A stretch of DNA of 15,517 nucleotides from Cyanobacteria bacterium UBA11153 (GTDB taxonomy: Bacteria > Cyanobacteriota > Cyanobacteriia > Cyanobacteriales > Coleofasciculaceae). The notes under the pieces were generated by a model. The model had not been told where the DNA came from. It was given only the letters and a program-made list of their open reading frames with translations, and did no database searches. Made by a program: the position numbers and the translations under genes. The DNA is taken from the NCBI GenBank assembly GCA_003511885.1, contig DOIX01000163.1, forward strand, positions 1 through 15,517, given 5' to 3'. This document shows positions 15,359 through 15,517 of this stretch, piece by piece (within the stretch, counting starts at the first letter, position 1; each line of letters starts with the position of its first letter).

Positions 15359-15517
15359 CTGGCAATCCCTTTTAAACCTTTCAATTTCTAAATTCCATCA
15401 TCCAAAAGGCTCAATCCGGATAAGCTGCTACGCTTTTAAGAAAGTCTGTTTTGAGAGACGGGGAGTAGGGAAGAGGGTTTAAGCTATTTTTTCCTAAATG
15501 GAAAATATACAGTGTAA
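15359..15517. other. Upstream region of the 110-residue gene, window end
   Basis: No gene is seen in the last 159 bases. It should include the promoter of the minus-strand gene. A G-rich stretch (15458-15477) is of the same kind as those at 4927-5020 and inside kinase 2. Confidence 0.5.

Overview
The window looks like chromosomal DNA from a filamentous or otherwise signalling-rich cyanobacterium. The sequence-level reasons are several exact GCGATCGC (HIP1) octamers (for example at 2503-2510, 6364-6371 and 12513-12520), arrays of 7-bp tandem repeats of the type described in cyanobacteria, two long pentapeptide-repeat proteins, a PAS/GAF class III adenylate cyclase and large hybrid histidine kinases of typical cyanobacterial build. 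The genus cannot be fixed from the sequence alone. No rRNA, tRNA, CRISPR array, transposase or phage gene was recognised.

The left 9.4 kb is read entirely on the minus strand. In transcription order it holds: a conserved one-helix membrane protein (9421-8633); a periplasmic amino-acid/amide-type substrate-binding protein (8317-7079); a two-helix membrane sensor that stops exactly where a HAMP and output module would normally begin (7040-6450); a 330-residue pentapeptide-repeat protein (6046-5054); a soluble PAS-PAS-GAF-PAS adenylate cyclase (4794-2422); a 447-residue pentapeptide-repeat protein with about 76 uninterrupted repeats (2228-885); and a secreted DUF2259-like protein (760-26). Gaps of about 120-400 bp separate most of them, so this is a co-oriented cluster, not one tight operon. 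Only the binding protein and the truncated sensor (38 bp apart) look like an operon.

A gap of about 1 kb without convincing genes (9422-10459) separates this cluster from a plus-strand pair. The first of the pair is a membrane hybrid kinase (dCache-HAMP-HisKA-HATPase-REC, 10460-13396). Two bases later comes a soluble hybrid kinase (REC-HisKA-HATPase-REC, 13399-15099). Together they form a likely phosphorelay operon; no Hpt protein or DNA-binding regulator is present here. A 110-residue hypothetical protein converges on the end of the second kinase.

The least ordinary content is repetitive DNA. Heptamer arrays lie at 767-859, 5026-5046, 8466-8594 and 10279-10369, and the last may supply the -35 element of the kinase operon. 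G-rich and AATAACC-type repeat sequence of the same kind as the intergenic DNA is found in frame inside the ATPase domain of both kinases, at the same structural position. An 18-bp perfect inverted repeat lies just upstream of the cyclase start. Hairpin repeats follow directly after the truncated sensor. I see no clear new multi-gene system. The best candidates for one are the binding protein/output-less sensor pair and the cyclase flanked by two related pentapeptide proteins.
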